Assembly: GCF_029889885.1 (NCBI RefSeq)
Contig: NZ_JARANY010000001.1
Location: forward strand, 1 to 64,000
Direction: 5' to 3'
Length of the DNA: 64,000 nucleotides
Source: Chromohalobacter sp. 296-RDG
Lineage (GTDB): Bacteria > Pseudomonadota > Gammaproteobacteria > Pseudomonadales > Halomonadaceae
Shown here: positions 59,501 through 64,000 of the stretch, piece after piece
Numbering within the stretch: the stretch's first letter is position 1
Layout of the letters: each line of letters starts with the position of its first letter
Position numbers and translations under genes: made by a program
Notes under the pieces: model-generated
What the model saw: the letters and a program-made list of their open reading frames with translations, nothing else
Told to the model about the DNA's origin: nothing
Database searches by the model: none

Positions 59501-60127
59501 ATGGGTGTAGTGGCCAAGCGGTCGTCGATGACCTTCTATTCTGGTAACGATGATCATTATAGCCATCGCGTTCGTATCGTGTTGGCGGAAAAGGGGGTGG
59601 CCGTCGATGTCATCGAGGTCAACGATGACAATAGCCCTGAAGAGCTTGCCGATCTCAACCCGTACAACAGCGTGCCTACCCTGTTGGATCGTGATCTGGT
59701 GCTTTACGAGTCCAAGGTCATGATGGAATACCTGGACGAGCGTTTTCCGCATCCGCCGCTGTTGCCGGTCTATCCCGTGGCGCGTGCGCAGACCCGTTTG
59801 TGGATGCATCGCATCGAACGCGAGTGGTGCCCGCTGGTCGAAACGATTCAGCAGGGCAGCAAGAAAGATGCCGAGAAGGCGCGCAAGGAGTTGCGCGAAA
59901 GCATCACGGGCATTTCACCGATCTTCGAAGACATGCCGTTTTTCATGAGCGATGAGTTTTCGCTGGCAGATTGCTGCATCGCACCGATTCTCTGGCGGCT
60001 ACCGTCGCTGGGCGTCGAGCTGCCGGAAAAGCAAGTCCAGCCGCTAGTGAACTACATGGAGCGCCTCTTCAGCCGTGATGCCTTCAAGGCTTCCCTGCTG
60101 GAGGCAGAGAAGGAAATGCGCACTTAG
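59501..60127 (+). CDS. sspA: Stringent starvation protein A
   Basis: A 208-residue GST-fold protein that binds RNA polymerase and affects stationary-phase transcription. It has [60 protein letters not shown] and a helical C-domain. Start ATG 59501; a second ATG at the MTFYSG segment nine codons later is possible. The rplM-rpsI-sspA-sspB order is conserved; petABC, found between rpsI and sspA in some relatives, is absent here. Confidence 0.95.
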   Translation: MGVVAKRSSMTFYSGNDDHYSHRVRIVLAEKGVAVDVIEVNDDNSPEELADLNPYNSVPTLLDRDLVLYESKVMMEYLDERFPHPPLLPVYPVARAQTRLWMHRIEREWCPLVETIQQGSKKDAEKARKELRESITGISPIFEDMPFFMSDEFSLADCCIAPILWRLPSLGVELPEKQVQPLVNYMERLFSRDAFKASLLEAEKEMRT

Positions 60128-60192
60128 CGTTGCCATGCATGAGTGTGCAGCGCTGATGAACCGTCGCCGCGAACCGAAAGAGGAAGTTGTCT

Positions 60193-60678
60193 ATGCTTTC
60201 CAGTCGCCCTTACTTGGCCCGCGCACTCTATGAGTGGTTGCTGGACAACGGACATACACCGTATATCGTTGTCGACGCCGAGCGTGAAGGTGTGAACGTA
60301 CCCCGTCAGTCTGTGCAAAACGGACAGATCGTCCTCAATATTGCACCTTCCGCGGTACGTGATTTATATATCGAGAATGCCGCCGTAACCTTCGGGGCGC
60401 GCTTTTCCGGCCAGCCAATGGATGTCATCGTGCCCATGGAAGCATTGATCGCGCTTTACGCGCGTGAGAATGGGGTCGGTATGGTCTTTGGCCATGAGCC
60501 GGTCATGCCGGAAGCCGAAACGAGCGAGGGTGACGACACGCAGCCGGAGGACGATGGCGAGCGTCCTGCGCTGGAAGGCGTCGAGTCGCCTGACGATGAA
60601 GAAGCTAGTGAAGCTGAGAGTGAAAGTGACGACGCCCCGCGTACCAAGGGGCGTCCATCACTGCGTGTCGTGAAGTGA
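60193..60678 (+). CDS. sspB: ClpXP adaptor SspB
   Basis: A 161-residue adaptor that tethers ssrA-tagged proteins to ClpXP. The folded domain contains SRPYLARALYEWLLDNGHTPYIVVDA and VNVPRQSVQNGQIVLNIAPSAV. An acidic, disordered linker follows, and the C-terminal ClpX-binding module RPSLRVVK is present. The start at ATG 60193 follows GAGGAAG; an in-frame TTG two codons earlier is less likely. Confidence 0.96.
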   Translation: MLSSRPYLARALYEWLLDNGHTPYIVVDAEREGVNVPRQSVQNGQIVLNIAPSAVRDLYIENAAVTFGARFSGQPMDVIVPMEALIALYARENGVGMVFGHEPVMPEAETSEGDDTQPEDDGERPALEGVESPDDEEASEAESESDDAPRTKGRPSLRVVK

Positions 60679-60679
60679 A

Positions 60680-60700
60680 AGCAGGGTCTTCGACCCTGCT
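60680..60700. terminator. Terminator-like hairpin between sspB and dolP
   Basis: AGCAGGGTC (60680-60688), loop TTC, GACCCTGCT (60692-60700). The minus strand continues TTTCACTT; the plus strand has no T-run. It probably serves dolP. Confidence 0.55.
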
Positions 60701-60706
60701 CGGTGC

Positions 60707-61273
60707 TCAATCAAGATATTCGAAGACTTTGACGATTCGCTGAATACCACCCACTTGTGAAGCGATATTGGTCACGATGTCTGCTTCCTGGTGGGTCACC
60801 ATGCCCATAAGATAGACCGTGCTGTTTTCGGTGATTACCCGAATGCGGCTGCCGTCGATGCGCTCGTCAGTCGCGAGGCTCGCTTTGATCCGTCCGGTGA
60901 TCCAGGTGTCCGTCATGCGCTGGCCGATGGGGGAATTGGCGGCGACTTCCAGTTCGTTGTGAACGCGACGCACCTGCCGTGCTTGTTCGGCTACGTTGCC
61001 GGCTTTCTGCTTGAGCTCGTCGCTTGCCACCTGGCCGGTGAGTAGCACCATGCCGTTGTAGCTGTCGATATTGATATGTGCGTCGCGAAAGCGCGCGTCG
61101 GTGCTGGCAAGGCTGTCGGAAATCTTGTCCTGGATGCTGTCGTCTTCCACCTTCATGCCGGGGGTGCGCTTGCCATAGTTTTCACCGCCCTGGTTGTCGG
61201 TGGAAGGTGAGGCGCAGCCTGCCAGCGCTAGCGTGATGCCAAGGAGGAGCGGGAGGATAACCTGTCGTGTCAT
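60707..61273 (-). CDS. dolP: Outer-membrane BON-domain lipoprotein DolP
   Basis: A 188-residue lipoprotein formerly called YraP, which supports outer-membrane integrity and BAM function. The lipobox LALAGC places the lipidated Cys at residue 20. Two BON domains follow: DSIQDKISDSLASTDARFRDAHINIDSYNG and MTDTWITGRIKASLATDERIDGSRIRV. The start MTRQVILPLL at 61273 is given by the signal peptide; the frame is open further upstream into diaA. Last gene of the lpoA-yraN-diaA-dolP set. Confidence 0.95.
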   Translation of the reverse strand: MTRQVILPLLLGITLALAGCASPSTDNQGGENYGKRTPGMKVEDDSIQDKISDSLASTDARFRDAHINIDSYNGMVLLTGQVASDELKQKAGNVAEQARQVRRVHNELEVAANSPIGQRMTDTWITGRIKASLATDERIDGSRIRVITENSTVYLMGMVTHQEADIVTNIASQVGGIQRIVKVFEYLD

Positions 61274-61283
61274 GACGAATTCC

Positions 61284-62249
<966 letters not shown>

Positions 62250-62269
<20 letters not shown>

Positions 62270-64000
62270 TGTCGATATCCAGGTCGGACCCGCCGGTCAG
62301 TAGCGGCGCGGGTACGCCGGATTGGAACTTGGCCCAGGGCAAGGTGCGCTGGATTCGTCCGTCGTCCCGTGGTTGAAGTGTCCCGGTGGCACCGAAGACT
62401 TCCAGCGAGTGCAGTGCCTGCATCTGTGGTAGACGGCGTGCTAGTTCGTAGGCGTCGACGCCCATGGCATTGAGCTTGAGCAAGCTGGGGTCATCCTGGG
62501 CGCCGAGCTTGCGATAAGTGGAGTAAAACGGCAACGCTTCTTCGCCGCCGGCCGCAGCATCCGGTATCAACCAGGGAATATCCATGAACATCACGTCGTT
62601 GAGGTCATGGTCGGCGCGCGGTTGGGGGTGGCCGCTGTAGACCTGAGACGTCGCGTAGACGGGGAGGTCGCCCGCGTAGTAATAGTCCAGCGTGGGTGGT
62701 ACTTGGCGCGCATAGCTAGGCAATGCCACGAGAAAGAGCATGTCGATATCCTCGTTGCCACTGCGCTTGCCGTCGGCATTCAGCAGACGCTTCGTCGCCT
62801 CGCTGACGGAGCCCTTGGGGTCATAATGCACGACGGCATCGAACTTGCCTTCCCGGTCTTTCCAGTGAGTGCGGAAGGCCTTGAAGACGCGTTTGCCCCA
62901 TGCGTTGTCGGGGATCAGTGCGGCCGCGTCGTGATGGCCATCCATACGTGCACGCTTGGCCACCTGACGCGCCTCATCCTCGGCCGATAGCCCGTATTGG
63001 AACAGCTCGTCTGCTTGATTGCGGTCGTGTTCGCCATAGTTGAGAGCCAGCGTCGGGAGGGCGACGTTGTCGCGTTGCTCGAGTTGCGAGACCAGGTCCT
63101 TGTCGAGCGGTCCGAGCACGACTTGTGCGCCGTCCATGGTGGCTTGTGCGTAAAGGGCCTCGAGATTTCCTGCGCTGCTGTCGTAGTACGTCAGTTGTGG
63201 TGTCTGTTCGCCCTGGTTGAGGGCGTCCATATGGCGAGCCTCGATGCCTTTCTTGATCGCTTTGGCCACATTGGACAGCGGGCCGGACTCGGGAAGGAAG
63301 ATGGCAATGTGCTTGACGTCGTTGCCGCGCAGATCCTTCAGCGCGGATAGGTCGCTCGGCAGACGGCGTGCAGCGGGATGGTTGGAGTACTCCGAGCGCC
63401 AATCGTCCAGTGCGTCGGTGAGACGGGAGACGTCGCCGCCGCTTTGGCGATATAACCGTGCGAGCTCGACCCAGCCTTGGGTGAGCGTGTCGCCTTGATC
63501 CTCCATGCGGTCGAGTGTGGCCTCGCTCAAGCGCGACAGTGGCGTCCAGATGTCATCGTTGAGTTCGAAAGGCGCCTCGTCGCGTTGCAGCTCGATCAGA
63601 GACTCTGCTGCGGCACGCGACTCGCCCACTAGCGTCAGGGCTAGGCCGCGACGATGGCGTAATGTCTGCTGTGCATCGCGTGGTATGTCGTCGATATCGC
63701 CGAGTATCTGAGCGGCCGCCAGCGCGCTCCGGCCATCTTCCTTGCGCAGGCTGAGGTCGGAGATCAGAAGGGCGCGGTCGATGCGATCTTCGCGCGTTAG
63801 CTGCGACGCATCGAGGTCTCGGGCGATGTTCAGCGCCTGCTCGTCGTCGCCTTGCCGTGATAGCATGTGAGCCGCTTGGAGCCTGCTCTGTGCTGCCTGC
63901 GTAGCGGATTGGCCTTGGGCCTTGTCCAGCAGCTCACTGGGGCTGAGGCCCTGCGAGGCAGATCGTGTATCGCTGGGCCCCGGGCCGCTGGCGCACCCGG
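62250..64000 (-). CDS. lpoA: Penicillin-binding protein activator LpoA, 5' end outside window
   Basis: The outer-membrane lipoprotein that activates PBP1A. At least 583 residues are present. An N-terminal TPR-like region with QAAQSRLQAAHMLSRQGDDEQAL is followed by a periplasmic-binding-protein-like domain starting HIAIFLPESGPLSNVAKAIKKG and ending near the stop with TLPWAKFQSGVPAPL. The frame runs to the window edge and begins there with GCASG, which looks like the lipobox cysteine. Only the signal peptide is therefore missing. Confidence 0.93.

Overview
The window reads as one stretch of a GC-rich gammaproteobacterial chromosome. Gene content and order fit the Halomonadaceae (Chromohalobacter/Halomonas type). 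This is inferred from synteny, acidic protein composition and the presence of GatCAB, MgtE and DUF2333; no database search was possible. Almost all of it is conserved housekeeping sequence, densely packed, with many 4-base ATGA overlaps.

Layout. 1-3.2 kb: the 3' end of a urease cluster (ureC end, ureE, ureF, ureG) and a HupE/UreJ-type permease. 3.2-6.0 kb: a DUF1206 membrane protein and a DUF3311-like/SSS symporter pair. 6.0-7.5 kb: a gene-poor, accessory-looking stretch with two candidate GGA-rich structured RNAs that end in terminators, one Rap1a/Tai-like secreted protein, GTGTACA repeats and tRNA-Leu(UAG). 7.7-12.7 kb: comF-like gene, srkA, folE, folX, a cold-shock-like membrane protein, gabD. 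12.8-19.3 kb, minus strand: purH, then aroQ-accB-accC-prmA-dusB-fis. 19.5-23.0 kb: DUF2333 gene, ppa, and a degenerate PP2C/kinase fusion. 23.0-26.3 kb: gatCAB. 26.5-36.5 kb: mreB, mreCD, maf, rng, yhdP, tldD. 36.6-40.0 kb: yjgA, pmbA, mgtE. 40.1-47.2 kb, minus strand: kdsD-kdsC-lptC-lptA-lptB-rpoN-hpf-ptsN-rapZ-npr. 47.3-54.2 kb, plus strand: mlaFEDCB, ibaG, murA, hisG, hisD. 54.3-58.3 kb: a DegS-like protease, Nif3-like protein, zapG, zapE. 58.4-60.7 kb: rplM-rpsI-sspA-sspB. 60.7-64 kb, minus strand: lpoA (cut by the window edge), yraN, diaA, dolP.

The central block is an envelope-biogenesis hub. Kdo synthesis (KdsD, KdsC), LPS transport (LptA, LptB, LptC), phospholipid retrograde transport (Mla), the first committed peptidoglycan step (MurA), cell shape (MreBCD) and outer-membrane quality control (DegS-like, LpoA, DolP) sit beside the nitrogen PTS and sigma-54 regulators.

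The least ordinary features are: a family of GA/CT-tract intergenic repeats in four places, two of which split the urease genes; a PP2C/kinase fusion that has lost key catalytic residues in both domains; an apparent ATT start codon on mreC; and the RNA-like region around the Rap1a-like gene. No CRISPR array, insertion sequence, prophage or clearly new multi-gene system was found.
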